NCBI RefSeq assembly: GCF_918797505.1
Contig: NC_092794.1
Coordinates: 60,621,167-60,685,166, forward strand
Source of the DNA: Bemisia tabaci
Taxonomy: Eukaryota > Arthropoda > Insecta > Hemiptera > Aleyrodidae
Length of the DNA: 64,000 nucleotides
Direction of reading: 5' to 3'
The position numbers were made by a program, and so were the translations under genes. The notes under the pieces were generated by a model. The model was not told the origin of the DNA, searched no databases, and was given only the letters and a program-made list of their open reading frames with translations. This document shows positions 33,546 to 44,739 of this stretch, one piece after another (the stretch's first letter is position 1; each line of letters starts with the position of its first letter).

Positions 33546-33973
33546 TCCGTTTGCCAATTGAATGGGGACGGCAGAAAATCGTAAGAAAGTAAAAAATGTA
33601 ATCGAACTCCAGAAATCTGAATTGTTTAAGACTTACGAATTGAGCTAACAGCTTGTTGTTGGATGAAAGAAACATGAAATAATTGGCCGCACGTACTGAG
33701 AATACGCTAATTGCCGCGTCAGTTCCTCGTTCCATTCGTTCGTATCTCTGTCGGGATCGGAATCTCTAATAAGTCATCCATTAAGTGTGAAAAGTCATAA
33801 ATGATTATTGGGAACTTCCGGGAGCAGTGACGCACTGATCAAATTTCAATGCGTCATGCTTAAGGTCCTCGCTATTCAGCACGAGGCTTCGTTTACTATA
33901 TATGTTTTCCGTTCCGATCAAACTTTCGAGATGTGGTTAAAACGTTGATTTTTTGTTCTTACTTTTCAACGAA

Positions 33974-35301
33974 AAGAGCTTGATGCAAAAACGGCTTTTT
34001 TCGCCCCCCTCTGGAATTTCTTCAGACTTTGTCTATTGATTACTCATACTTGAGCGCTTCTTTTCCCAAATTTTCAGACCCCCAAAAAATTTTGGGGGGG
34101 TGCTAGGAGGGGTGGAAGTCAAAACCTGTGAACCTCGATATCTCTCGAACGAAGAAAGATATCGAGGTCCAGTTTGGACTAAAAATCATCTAAAATTGCA
34201 TACTTTAAGATTCTAAAGGTCAAAATCCCGATATCACATTTATAAGTCAACATATGTGCTTTTTTCCAGTTTTTAGGTCTAGAAAATTACATTTAAACGA
34301 AAAATTTTCAAAGATTTCAATTTTTTATCTGAACCAAAACCAGTTTTTCAAATTGTTCGTCTTTTTCCGCATCCAACGAGTGGTCCAATAAGCTGGGGAA
34401 CCAAACGGTTCCGGAGTTATGATCGATTGAAGTTTCCGCTCAACGCGCACCGACCGATTTTCGCGCGCAAAAAAGTCGGATTTGACCGTTATTGGATCAG
34501 ATTGAATGTTCAAACTGAGCAAAATGCATTATTAGGGACTCTTGAGGGTCGCTGAGTTCAGAAATTACAGATACTTCCAAAAAATTCACGTTTTTAAAAT
34601 TACAGCTCCGTAGCGCTATTTTAGAGGCCCACTGAGCGCCAACCGGGCACTCAGTGGTCTTGTACGGAGCTGTAATTTTAAAAACGTGAATTTTTTGGAA
34701 GTATCTGTAATTTCTGAACTCAGCGACCCTCAAGAGTCCCTAATAATGCATTTTGCTCAGTTTGAACATTCAATCTGATCTAATAACGGTCAAATCCGAC
34801 TTTTTTGCGCGCGAAAATCGGTCGGCGCGCGTTGAGCGGAAACTTCAATCGATCATAACTCCGGAACCGTTTGGTTCCCCAGCTTATTGGACCACTCGTT
34901 GGATGCGGAAAAAGACGAACAATTTGAAAAACTGGTTTTGGTTCAGATAAAAAATTGAGATCTTTGAAAATTTTTCGTTTAAAAGTAATTTTCTAGACCT
35001 AAAAACTGGAAAAAAGCACATATGTTGACTTATAAATGTGATATCGGGATTTTGACCTTTAGAATCTTAAAGTATGCAATTTTAGATGATTTTTAGTCCA
35101 AACCGGACCTCGATATCTTTCTTCGTTCGAGAGATATCGAGGTTCACAGGTTTTGACTTCCACCCCTCCTAGCTCCCCCCCAAAATTTTTTGGGGGTCTG
35201 AAAATTTGGGAAAAGAAGCACTCAAGTATGAGTAATCAATAGACAAAGTCTGAAGAAATTCCAGGGGGGGCGAAAAAAGCCGTTTTTGCATCATGCTCTT
35301 T
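33974..35301. repeat. 1.33-kb near-perfect inverted repeat in intron 1
   Basis: The left arm (about 33974-34612) and right arm (about 34662-35301) are inverted copies over roughly 640 bp each, with very few differences and a spacer of about 50 nt. The spacer itself can pair (CCACTGAG and CTCAGTGG). Outer ends are AAGAGCTTGATGCAAAAACG and CGTTTTTGCATCATGCTCTT. Each arm contains a mirrored 65-codon frame (34325-34522 on -, 34753-34950 on +) with three differing residues at most, best read as a by-product. If transcribed with the gene it would form one very long hairpin. It could be a foldback transposon. No second copy is present here and no target duplication is clear. Confidence 0.9.
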
Positions 35302-35315
35302 ATTGATAAACTGTC

Positions 35316-35638
35316 AATATCCAAGGTGCTCCAGGGTTAAACGGCCAGACTGCAGGAGTGTGTTCTATGGGTCAAAGTAAGACTTTTTTGTTGTATAAAG
35401 TTTTTTCAAAAGTGCCCCCAGTTGGAGCTACGGCCCCCTTCAAAATTTCGGAAAGTAAATCGTTTTTCCTGAACTTTGGCAACAGTTGTGAACCAAATCT
35501 CATGAAAATTAGTTCTCCTGAACTTTTATGCCGCGCATTCATAAAGGATCTAAAAAATCGAGACCTCTATTTAAGGAGGGGGTTTGAGGGTGTTTCGACT
35601 GCAGTTTGGCCGTTTAACCCTGGATCACCGTGTATATT
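35316..35638. mobile_element. TIR element, CCAGGGTTAAACGGCC ends
   Basis: CCAGGGTTAAACGGCCAGAC and TGCAG near 35330 are mirrored by CTGCAGTTTGGCCGTTTAAC and CCTGG near 35623. The repeat extends outward to an AATATCCAAGGTG and CACCGTGTATATT pair. It lies 15 bp from the right arm of the large inverted repeat. Confidence 0.7.
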
Positions 35639-36528
35639 CGGAGACAAGTATGATGTATGCACGGAACAATGCGCAGCACCTCGGAACTTCGAACTTTTTT
35701 AACTTCGTTATCACGATTTTTTCTGACTTTTTTCTTCTTTCGTATGTTTCAGGTGAGTACAGTTTCAGAGTCTCCTTTGGTTGATTCAATTGTATCATCG
35801 CACGTAAGTCTTCACAAAGCAATGTCCCGCATTCATTTCATTTTTCGGTTAATGGAACTCCCATGGTTTTGCTTTTAAAATTATTTTTTTCCAATTTTAT
35901 TTTCATTTATTTTCAAAATAAATTTTAAAATAAATTACGGAGTCGTATAGTAGATGAAGGATGTCAATCGTCATGTTTGAGGAAAATGAGATTTACCGCC
36001 TGGTAAATTTTGACCCCCCTCTTAAAACACCGCGGAAGGCAAACTCCGACCTACTCCCCTCAACTTTAACAGCTTACGCAACACTTGGAAGGCCTTTAAA
36101 GAAATAATGCGGTTGTATCCGAAATTAGATTTCTCAAAAACGAACTCTCGCAAAGAAATAATTAATTTCAGCTATTTTTTCTTCATTTTCTGCAGTAAAA
36201 CTAGACTGATGGAGATAATATTGTGCGTTCGCAAACACGCATGTGGATTTTGCAGTGGTACGAGGGGAGGGGGCGTATGGGGCGTTCTCCGCAGCTTTAT
36301 TAATTACTGGTCGCTCCCTTTGAATAATTCATTTTTGGATGGAGGAAGGGGGAGAGGAGGGGGTTTCGGGTATCCCCTCGGACTGCATGTGCGGTCCCGC
36401 TTGTAAACAATGTCTCGTTGATCTGAAAATAATCCGTAGTTCTGGGACTGATCCTGATTTCCATTCCGAACCGAGTCCATGGGCCCGTCCGCGCGGGCCG
36501 CAATGCCATGTTCCGTAGATTATTACAT

Positions 36529-36567
<39 letters not shown>

Positions 36568-37210
36568 TAAGTCAAAAACTTAGAAAGTCTGACGTATCTC
36601 GCCACGAATTTTCGAAGCCGTGATCTCCTCGCAAGTTGTGACTATCAATAATTAGCGCCCCTCGGAAAGTTTCCTGCGCCATGATGAGTATCGCACGTAT
36701 TCAAAAAATCATTTTAGACCATTCGGGCTGCTCCTATAAATCAGGCTTCGTTAGCCAGGATGACTCCTAAAATTTCACCTTAAAGTTGGAACATTGAGAG
36801 GGGGGAGGTGGGTTGGAGATCGATCATCCCCTAAACTTCGGCCAAAAGGATTTCGCAGGGGTCCCTTTTGGCCGATTCTTAGGGCCCCACTCGGTACTTT
36901 AGAGGAATAACACCAAGTTTCCACGTCCAATGTTAATATAGTTATCACCTTTCAAAAAACTCTGCCCATGACGTTATCTACCGTGGTGGTGCATACCATG
37001 GTTTGTTCCACCCTGGTTTTCATCCGTGTCTAAAGTTGAGCAAAAGCAGTTGTGCACTGCGTGCATCTCTTATTACGGCGGATGACGTGACACACGGTGT
37101 TCCCCGGTGGGCTTTATCTGGGTTGATATTGGGCGTAGAAACTAGACTTTTGGATTGATCTTAGATTGAAATCTATAAACTAAAATGATGAAAACATGAT
37201 TTTGTGGGTA
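35639..37210. other. Intronic DNA with T homopolymer
   Basis: A run of 34 T at 36531-36564. Purine-rich patch at about 36330-36370. No gene or complete element supported. Confidence 0.45.
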
Positions 37211-37758
37211 GTGCTCTTGAAATAAAGTCTAATGGACCTAGAGTCCACACGGAGAAAAAAATTTCGTACGTGGGACCCGAAGTTAAGGTCATATGGATCT
37301 CTGAAGTTTTTGGATTGAGCATCTGAACACTTTAGGTCGAGCTGTCGAGGTTCGGATCACACATCTGAAGCTTCAGTTCTTACATCTGAAGTACTTCATA
37401 TGTGAGAACCGAAGTACTTCGGATGTAAGAACTGAAGTTTCAGATGTGTGATCCGAACCTCAGCAGCTGGACCTAAAATGTTCAGATGCTCAATCCGAAA
37501 ACTTCAGTGATCCATATGACCTAAACTTCGGGTCACACGCACGAAGTTTTTTTCTCCGTGCATAATCTATAAAAATTTGACAAGAAAAAATAGTCTGGAT
37601 TCAGTCGGATTTTTGCTGGAATTGAAAGGAAATCCGCTTAGATTAAGATGCCCTTAATTTAAGAAGATTTTCTTTTGAATCTAGCAAAAATCCGATTGAA
37701 CCCACGGTATTTTTTCTAGTAAAATTTTAATGGAGTCTGGGAGACCTTTTCCAACGTG
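37211..37758. mobile_element. CACTGGAAAAA foldback, split by a palindromic MITE
   Basis: The left remnant (AAGTCTAATGGACCTAGAGTC) and right remnant (TTGACAAGAAAAAATAGTCT, AAAATCCGATTGAAC, GGAGTCTGG) are the two sides of one foldback like those at 15487 and 20885. The intervening 37248-37560 is a different, younger palindromic element. Confidence 0.75.
37248..37560. mobile_element. Long palindromic MITE, copy 4 (nested), TSD CA
   Basis: CACGGAGAAAAAAATTTCG to GAAGTTTTTTTCTCCGTG, flanked by CA on both sides. The arms meet in repeated GAAGTACTTC-type motifs. Inserted into the foldback element at 37211-37758. Confidence 0.88.
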
Positions 37759-37829
37759 CAACTAACTCATGCTTGTGAGAAACAGATGGAAATGGTAATT
37801 TTCCTGGGAAACGGCAACTTGGGTTGAAA

Positions 37830-38160
37830 GTGGCAAGACGGCGTCTCATGCCGCCCCCGTAGTATTTATATCCTCGTAGGATCCGCCCTGTTGGCCGTCC
37901 ACAGGATCAGGGCCCGACCGACAACCGACCGTATCGTCACGCCGCGCCGCGCGGTGCGTTGCCGTCAAGATCCGCATTCTACGCGTCTCAGATCTTTGAT
38001 GGATTCGGATGTAGGTGTAGGCCGTGCCCCCGAGTATCGAAACCGCCTGAACTTTAGCTTGATGAGATTTCGGATTGAGGAGAGTCTGAGTCGGTGGTGC
38101 CGCCGAAGAGAATTGGAATATTCGATAGATCGATCGCATTATCACAGTTCGATCAGTTGA
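37830..38160. other. GC-rich intronic patch
   Basis: Higher GC than its surroundings, with open frames on both strands but no recognisable protein or good splice pair. It may be an element interior or a lost exon. Confidence 0.25.
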
Positions 38161-38294
38161 ACCAGGTGCAACATGCAGGGCGTTCGGAAGTTAACGTACT
38201 TTAACTTTCAGGATAGATTTTTCGGCTCCAAGTATGACTTTTCTTCCTGTACACACATGCCCGAAAACGCTTCAAGTGAGCTGTGCGCTTCTTT

Positions 38295-38867
38295 TCTGCC
38301 GTGATAGCGAAGAGAGCCGTAAGTGCAAAATTTTCGAAATCGAGTTTTCTTCAAAATGCGTCTAAACTCTTTTTTACTGAGACAGCTAAAACAGCAAAAT
38401 TCATCCTAATTTAATGAAAACGAGACGTATGAGAAAGCCGTAAGTGCGCAAAAGATGACATAGTTTTTTTCAAGACAGCCGGAGGTGCATGGCAGCCAAT
38501 GAAAACAGTGCTTTCCAGTAAAGTGCCGCCCTCTTCTGCCAATTTCTAACCTGAAAATGTGTTTGTTGTGCGTCCAAAACGCAACCACGAAAGCATGCAG
38601 CAGATAGCACTTACGGCTGTCTTGCCTAACAATAACCTAGCATGAAAATGAAAAAAACCCCTTTTATGTAATGGAAATAAAATCAGTCGATTTTAAATCA
38701 TCCATACGATTTCTAGGAGTCTCCCGGACGATTAGTGGCAATATGACAAAGAACGGAGGCTTCTTTCAATAAAATGTTCCGGTCAGAAGCTTCTGCATGA
38801 GCCCGTTTTCTCAGAACTTCATTTCTGCGCTTACGGCTCTCTTCGCTATTACGGCAGTTTTGCTGTG
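38295..38867. mobile_element. CTGCCGTGATAGCG element with 4-bp TSD TTTT
   Basis: CTGCCGTGATAGCGAAGAGA and GCCGTAAGTGC at the left are mirrored by GCGCTTACGGCTCTCTTCGC and TATTACGGCAG at the right, a TIR of about 31 bp. Flanked by TTTT on both sides. Shorter repeats of GCCGTAAGTGC occur inside (38436, and inverted near 38609). The terminal CTGCCGTG and 4-bp duplication suggest kinship with the 30935 family. Confidence 0.85.
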
Positions 38868-40084
38868 CACTATGCTTTCTCACAGTCCTTTCAGTAAAAA
38901 TGATTACCCAGCAAGAAGCTTCGAAAATCTCGAACTTTTTCAACACTCTGTTGCGCCGAAATGACGCGTTTCCGGAAAATTTTGTGTAGTATCGTTTCCG
39001 CTTGATTTTTTGCGCTTTTTCACGTGCCGTATTCCGTTTTTCCAATCATCTACCGTAAAAGTTATCGCAATTTTAAATTTCGGGGACGCTCGTAACGTCG
39101 TTTTCTTCAGATGCACGTCCTTGAAAACACGAAAAATGAACATTACACTAAAAAATACCCCGTGGACGAAGTTTCAGCTACTTATGACAAAACAACGAGG
39201 AGCTGCATACAATTTACTTCATCCCTATCACATCTCCGCGGTTGTTGTTTGTCAATTGTTGTTCTTGTCTTACAGAACACCGCTATTTTGGAAAAATTGG
39301 TGGCTTTTCGAGGTTTCTGCAGGTGAAATCGTTCACTTGCATTCTTTTTTCGGCCTATCTCCGAAGGTGGGTTGAGTTTAAGATACGTTGCAGACACCGG
39401 TTGCTGATGAGCTCAATAGACTATGATTAGGTTGAAAAAAAAAACGCTCTCCATCAGGATTTCGTCGGAAAAAAAAGTTCCTTCTCAGGATTTGGTTGAA
39501 AAAGTCAACAAAATCCACTCTCGAAAATTCGCGTAATCTTAACCTTATTTGCAAAAATTAACCGATGATCAAATTGCTCACCCTAACATTCATCAGTTCC
39601 ATCTCACTGCAGAGCGCTGTCGGCGTAGCATTTGTCGGTCTTCGCGACACTTCGATGTTGAACCCACTCCGAGCTATTGCTCGGTCACCGTGAAGGTATC
39701 GAAATGACCAGACTCACGCAGGCGAAGGTTCCAGTTTGAACTGCAATTCTAGGTTTTTACCGCAAAGATTTAGCATCAGCTCGCACAACCGCAGTGCAAA
39801 ATTTAAAACCGCACACGGCCGATTGTCATCATTTTAGGCCCGCGGAGACTGAAGGAAAGGGCCCACAGCATTTGTTCTAATTACAAGAACTTAACAAGAA
39901 TTGATTTTTATCTGTGTAATTTTAATCCAACATTTTTATGATTTTTTCGTACGATCAATTGAAAAATCAGTGAAATTTTCAGTCCAAATTGCCTAAGACT
40001 CCCCAGTTAAAATTGCTATTCACGAGGGGAAATAAGGCAACATTGAAATATAGTTACGTTCTTTTGTGCGGAAAACGACAAATT
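38868..40084. other. Intronic DNA, nothing supported
   Basis: Overlapping short frames between 39010 and 39430 show no domain or splice support. No repeat border was recognised. Confidence 0.4.
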
Positions 40085-40506
40085 GGGCTACATTTTGCAA
40101 TTTGGAACTACAATTTCTGGCTCATCTGTAGAAACTCCTGTGGGAAACTAATTGGACGTATTTCTCTTAAACGGAATTCAGCGCCAAATTGAGTTCCTTT
40201 TGAGGATTTCAAAATCTCGGATAGCGCGTTCTGTCAAACGGAACTAAGCGCCAAATTGAGTTCCTTTTGAGAATTTTAGAATCCCGGATAGCGCGTTCTG
40301 TCCTACGGAACTAAGTGCCATGGAAAAGCATTGCGAGTATAGGACGGAACAAGCATCGCGTTCCGCAACACCCGCCAATCTAAGCCCTCCTCTTCCTTCC
40401 TCCCCCGATGGCGCTTAGTTCCGTTTGATAGAAATACGTCCAATTGCACGTATGTTGTTTCTAAACTGAGCCAGAAATTATAGTTCCAAACTGCAAAATG
40501 CAATCC
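40085..40506. mobile_element. Foldback MITE (GGACTNCATTTTGCA family) split by another
   Basis: GGGCTACATTTTGCAATTTG and GAACTACAATTTCTGGCTCA on the left are mirrored by TGAGCCAGAAATTATAGTTC and CTGCAAAATGCAATCC on the right. Positions 40154-40441 are a separate element. Confidence 0.8.
40154..40441. mobile_element. GGACGTATTTCT-terminus element, nested, TSD AATT
   Basis: GGACGTATTTCTCTTAAACG to GATAGAAATACGTCC, flanked by AATT (40150-40153) and AATT (40442-40445). The interior holds a tandem repeat of period 67 (40171-40320) in which the ACGGAACTAAGCGCCAAATT motif recurs. Confidence 0.88.
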
Positions 40507-40529
40507 TTACATGAGCTGCGTGGATCTGG

Positions 40530-40800
40530 CTCGGTCGAAGAGTGTGTTCCGTTCCCTCCGGGCGCAGGGAGGGTGGGAGGGAGGGGGCAATGGGCGTCGC
40601 GGTGCCCTGGAAGATCGGGTGGGAACGACGTCGTTGTGCGTCGCGACGTCGGCGTCTAGACGTCACGAACCGAGAGACGCCGCTATAGTGAACCTACCAG
40701 CGTACCGACCAGCCAGGCGCCGTGTTAAATCATACCATACTGGCTCAGTTGCCGCTGGCGGTCGCTTAAACCTACGCATCTCAGTGGGTCAGTTGCTCTA
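40530..40800 (+). other. GC-rich intronic patch with 96-codon frame
   Basis: CpG-rich block inside intron 1. A + frame (40511-40801) is arginine/glycine-rich and has no recognised domain or phase-compatible splice borders. It could be an internal promoter or degraded element. Confidence 0.2.
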
Positions 40801-41177
40801 ATCACAAAATCGCTCTATGATGGTTTAAGCTTTCAAATTTTAGATCAGCAACAGATAATGAGATCCGATCGGACGCCTGGATTGTAAGCCCCCCATTAAC
40901 GGAGATATCGGCAGATTCTGTCCGGATGGACTAATCAGTTTGGCCGCAGGAATTCACCAACTGAGGAGTTACTTTAAATAACCGCGTAAAGTCATTACAA
41001 TGCTACTAAAATTGTCAACCTATGTCTACGTTTTACAACAAGTCAAATGCAAATGTATGCAAACATAATTTTCTCACAGAAATTCTAGCAAAAATTCAGA
41101 GAATATTCGTCGAGAACAGTATAGCTGAGACTTCCACTTAGCCCTTCAAGAATAATGGGCCTTTTACACAAAGTATG

Positions 41178-41687
41178 AATGGAGATGTTGCATGTGTGAG
41201 GAATTTGCGATTTGACTGTTGATTCTTATGTAAAAGATCGCGAGAAACACGATGGTGCTACTGATTTTCTCTGAAATCTTCTCCCAAGCTCAAAAACAGC
41301 TCTCAAGTTGAGGCCAAAATGGAGATGATATCCCACGCTATCCTGAGAGTCCACCTCTACATCAAAACAAACTCTCCATGCAAAGATACGGAGCAAATAC
41401 ATTAGCAGGGTTGCCGTGTTTTACAGTTTTAGAGTCCCTAAATAAAGTGGCAGCCCTGTCAATGTATTTGCTCCCTATCTCTGCATGGAGAGTTTGTTTT
41501 GATGTAGAGGTGGACTCTCAGAATAGCGTGGGATATCCCCTCCATTTTGGCCTCAACTTAAGAGCTTTTTTTGAGCTTGGGAGTTAATGTCAGAGAAAAC
41601 CAGTGGCCACATCGTGTTTCTCGCGAACTTTTACATAAGAATCAACAATCAAATCGCAAATTCCTTACACATGCAACATCTCCATTA
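41178..41687. mobile_element. 510-bp palindromic element, AATGGAGATGTTGCATGTG ends
   Basis: The left arm (AATGGAGATGTTGCATGTG, GCGAGAAACACGATGG, GAGGCCAAAATGGAG, GAGAGTCCACCTCTACATC) is mirrored along its length by the right arm. Its centre is occupied by a small CAGGGTTGCC...GGCAGCCCTG unit at 41406-41458. A second copy begins at 63827 and runs off the window. Confidence 0.88.
41406..41458. repeat. Miniature CAGGGTTGCC unit at a palindrome centre
   Basis: 53 bp starting CAGGGTTGCCGTG and ending GTGGCAGCCCTG, matching the termini of the 6-bp-TSD family, placed exactly between the arms of the 41178-41687 palindrome. Confidence 0.6.
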
Positions 41688-41967
41688 AAGCACAACGCTA
41701 CTCTCAAAATTCCACATGGGAAACCAATGCACTCACACAATGAGAAGTCTGAAAATCAACCCCTGAATAAGATATGAATGCCTTCTATGAACATCGGTTA
41801 AATGGCAAAAATACAAATGTCATTTGTATAATCTATTTGATTTGTGTTTGAAAGACTTGTTAATATCTTCCGCGGGAGTTGATTTCCAAACTTTCCCTCG
41901 TGTGAACTGTTTTCTGTGTAAGATTTTGAAGAGAAAATGTGTGTCGTTTTCTTCTACCTCAGACCTT

Positions 41968-42220
41968 CGACGGTGTAAGTCGGCAATCACATAACTCGGT
42001 TTGCGACGTCGCAGATTTCCTGTCATACTTTATTTTTTAAACGGAAAACTACTCAACGGCAATTCTTTAAAACTGCCGTCATTTTTCTTCTCTGTGCGAA
42101 GAAAATTCTGCAAAAACTTCAAGGAATGATGTCAATTTGTTCTCCTTTAAAAAAATAACGTAGAGGCGGAGATTTTTAGACACCGCAAACGAGTTATGTG
42201 ATTACCGACTTACACCGTCG
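41968..42220. mobile_element. CGACGGTGTAAGTCGGCAAT element, TSD CCTT
   Basis: CGACGGTGTAAGTCGGCAAT at the left is mirrored by GACTTACACCGTCG at the right, continuing inward as CACATAACTCG and GAGTTATGTG. Flanked by CCTT on both sides. A near-identical copy in the same orientation lies at 43475-43728. Confidence 0.88.
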
Positions 42221-42748
42221 CCTTGTGTATTGTCCCATTCTTCAGCATGCACAATTCGTCGTCCCCCGTACGAAGGAACGTAAATGCACTCTAAGGTCGC
42301 CAAATTGACTCAAACAATTCATTTTCCTTTCAAAAATGCTTCTGCGCAATTTGTCTTCAAAATTTCTGATTTTTGCATGAAACCTAAGGAAAAATTAGTG
42401 ACATTTTTAGTTAAAAACTCCCATGATGCTCCTGGTTACTATGCATTCTACGAGGGGTAATTTGGCAACATTGAAATGGAGTTACGTTCTTTCGTGAGGG
42501 CAATGACAACTTTTAGAGCATTGCAAAGTATGTACGTGATTTTTTAAAAAAGAAAACTTCTCCATCGATGAGGAAAGATGCAAGGTTGGTGACCAAGCTC
42601 TTAAATGATTCTTTGTTCTTTGAATGACTTTCTCTTTGTAAATCGTACTGAACTTATCAAATTTTGATCATAGCGGAATATTCATGAAAGTTGCGAAACA
42701 ACTAGTCGATGACGTAATATTGTATAAGAGGAAAGTCACGCAACTGCA

Positions 42749-42928
42749 CTGCCATGCCAAGGAAGAACGCCGTATGAACATACGAGCACTGAAAAATTTC
42801 CTTCGATAAAAAGCTTATTTATGAGGGAAATAGTGAATATTTTTTCACTAGAATCTAGAATCGATATTTTCTCATTGAAACTTGGCAACGCCTGAAGGTT
42901 CATACGGCGTTTTCCCTCAGCGCGGCAG
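42749..42928. mobile_element. CTGCCGTG-family MITE, 180 bp, TSD TGCA
   Basis: CTGCCATGCCAAGGAAGAAC to GTTTTCCCTCAGCGCGGCAG, flanked by TGCA (42745-42748) and TGCA (42929-42932). Confidence 0.88.
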
Positions 42929-42932
42929 TGCA

Positions 42933-43417
42933 TTTCCCGATGGGTCTTCATCAGGGAAACCGCGATGGAACAAGGTCTTGGGTGCAGATTAAAATGCAAA
43001 ATGTAGTTCTCCTGTTGCAATTGAGATGGACATGTTTTCTCGCCGATAGGTTCGTCTCGGGCCCCGGCCCGCGGTGGCCGTAAAAAAGAGGGAACCGGTG
43101 AATAAATCAATTTCCGCGGAGAACCCGCCCGACTTAACAGCGGGTCACCTCGCCAGATTCAGATGTGGAGCTGAGATGGGCTCGGGCCCTTGTTGGCGCA
43201 TCCTTTTATCTCGTAACTACGTTTCTATTTCATATGTGTCTCATCCTGGCCCTTTTCAAACTGCAATCCTTTCCTTCTCCTTCCTCCACCTTATTCGTGA
43301 TAGGCAACGAGTTAATCTCTGTAAAGCCAACGCGAAGGAGTTGAGTCGACTCTGCCATTCTACTGTGCATCGGCGGGATCGGGAGTATTTCGTTAAAAAG
43401 ATGTAAAGGGATGAATT
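42933..43417. other. Intronic GC-mixed DNA, nothing supported
   Basis: Frames on both strands without domains. No repeat borders seen. Confidence 0.35.
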
Positions 43418-43816
43418 GGACTGTATTCGGCAATTAGGAACTACAATTTCTAGCTTATCCGCAAAAACACACATCGACGGTGTAAGTCGGCAATATCAAA
43501 TAACTCGGTTTGCGACGTCGCAGACTTCCTGTTATACTTTATTTTTTAAACGGAAAACTATTCAACGGCAATTCTTGAAAACTGCCGTGATTTTCGTCCT
43601 CTTTGCGAAGAAAATTCTGCAAAACCTTCAAAGAATGATGTCAATTTGTTCTCCTTTAAAAAAAGAACATAGAGGCGGAGATTCCAGACACCGCAAACGA
43701 GTCATGTGATTGCCGACTTACACCGTCGATATGTATGTAAGGAAACTAATGGCATATACCCTGTTTTTTAAACTGAGCCTAAAATCGTAGTTCCTAATTA
43801 TCGCAAAATGCAGTTC
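43418..43816. mobile_element. Foldback MITE (GGACTNCATTTTGCA family) split by another
   Basis: GGACTGTATTCGGCAATTAG and GAACTACAATTTCTAGC on the left are mirrored by AAAATCGTAGTTCCTAATTA and TCGCAAAATGCAGTTC on the right, with AATT at both outer edges. Interrupted by the element at 43475-43728. Confidence 0.8.
43475..43728. mobile_element. CGACGGTGTAAG element, nested copy
   Basis: Same orientation as and near-identical to 41968-42220. The flanks ACAT and ATAT differ at one base, compatible with a 4-bp duplication. It sits inside the foldback at 43418-43816. Confidence 0.88.
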
Positions 43817-44731
43817 AATTATCCCTCTTTGTACTCCAAGGAAGCAAAAGAAGGAAATGGTGATTCTGTGGTTTTCAAAATTTTGAGCTTTTCGGGCTCC
43901 AGAGTACCCGATTTTGCCTATCTTGTCACTTGAAGGCAAATCTTACTGCCTTGCTACGCACACGAGTGAGGGGGGAGGAAGTAATAACTCCAAAAATTTT
44001 CCAAATACGCCCTCCAATCAAGCAGCGTGACCTAAAGAGCCCCGCGGTAAGAAAATTTGTAAAATAAAGGGACGGTCAATAATTTTCCCCTCGCCGTTTT
44101 CCACTAATGACGCCCCTTTTCCGTTTGGGATGGGGTATAGTATCACGTAAGCCACTTTGACCGACTATTTGACCCTCTTTCTCTTGTAAGGCACCCGTAA
44201 GACAACCTGCCACCTCTTTCCCCTTTAAAGTACGTCAGACGGGCTCACTAAATTTTTCAGAAAATAACGGAGAAAGCCCAACAAATTCTGAAAAACTTTC
44301 TTTTATCGGAAAATATGTTTTCTTCTGTGAGATTTGCATAAGACTGGATTTGACACCCCTCCCCCCTTTCCAGCTCGTAAGACCCTGTAAGGCAGGCTCT
44401 AGACCGCTTTCCGCTCCCTCCTTTAAGCAGCTCATTTACAATATTTGAACGGCCCTTTTGTTCGGAACTAAGTTAGGTTGGAGATTTGATTTTAACAAGC
44501 ACAGGACAGAGGCTTGGTGGTGCAAAGACTTTTCGCTTGCATTCGACATGATTGTGCGTTACGAGGGTGCTAAATCTTATACCTGTCCAGGTACGATTGT
44601 GGCTATTGAATTCCTCGCAAATGTTGCTAATTTTCTATCGGAAACCGGTCGAGAATCCCTGTTCTTAACTAACCACCGCTAGATTTATTCCCCTCGCAAT
44701 CATCGTGTTTCTTCTCGTCGCGGCCTCGGCC
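43817..44731. other. Intronic DNA with pyrimidine-rich patches
   Basis: Short C/T-rich segments around 44150-44430 contain repeated CGTAAG motifs (for example ATCACGTAAGCC, GCACCCGTAAGAC). Possibly an old element. No gene supported. Confidence 0.35.
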
Positions 44732-44739
44732 TTGCGGGG

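Noticed and set aside
34325..34950. Mirrored 65-codon frames in the arms of the large inverted repeat
   Set aside because: Identity follows from the inverted repeat. There is no domain, and a gene would be expected to show coding-type substitutions, which cannot be judged from two arms.
36531..36564. 34-nt T run considered as a retroposon tail (antisense poly-A)
   Set aside because: No target duplication or retroposon body could be identified on either side.
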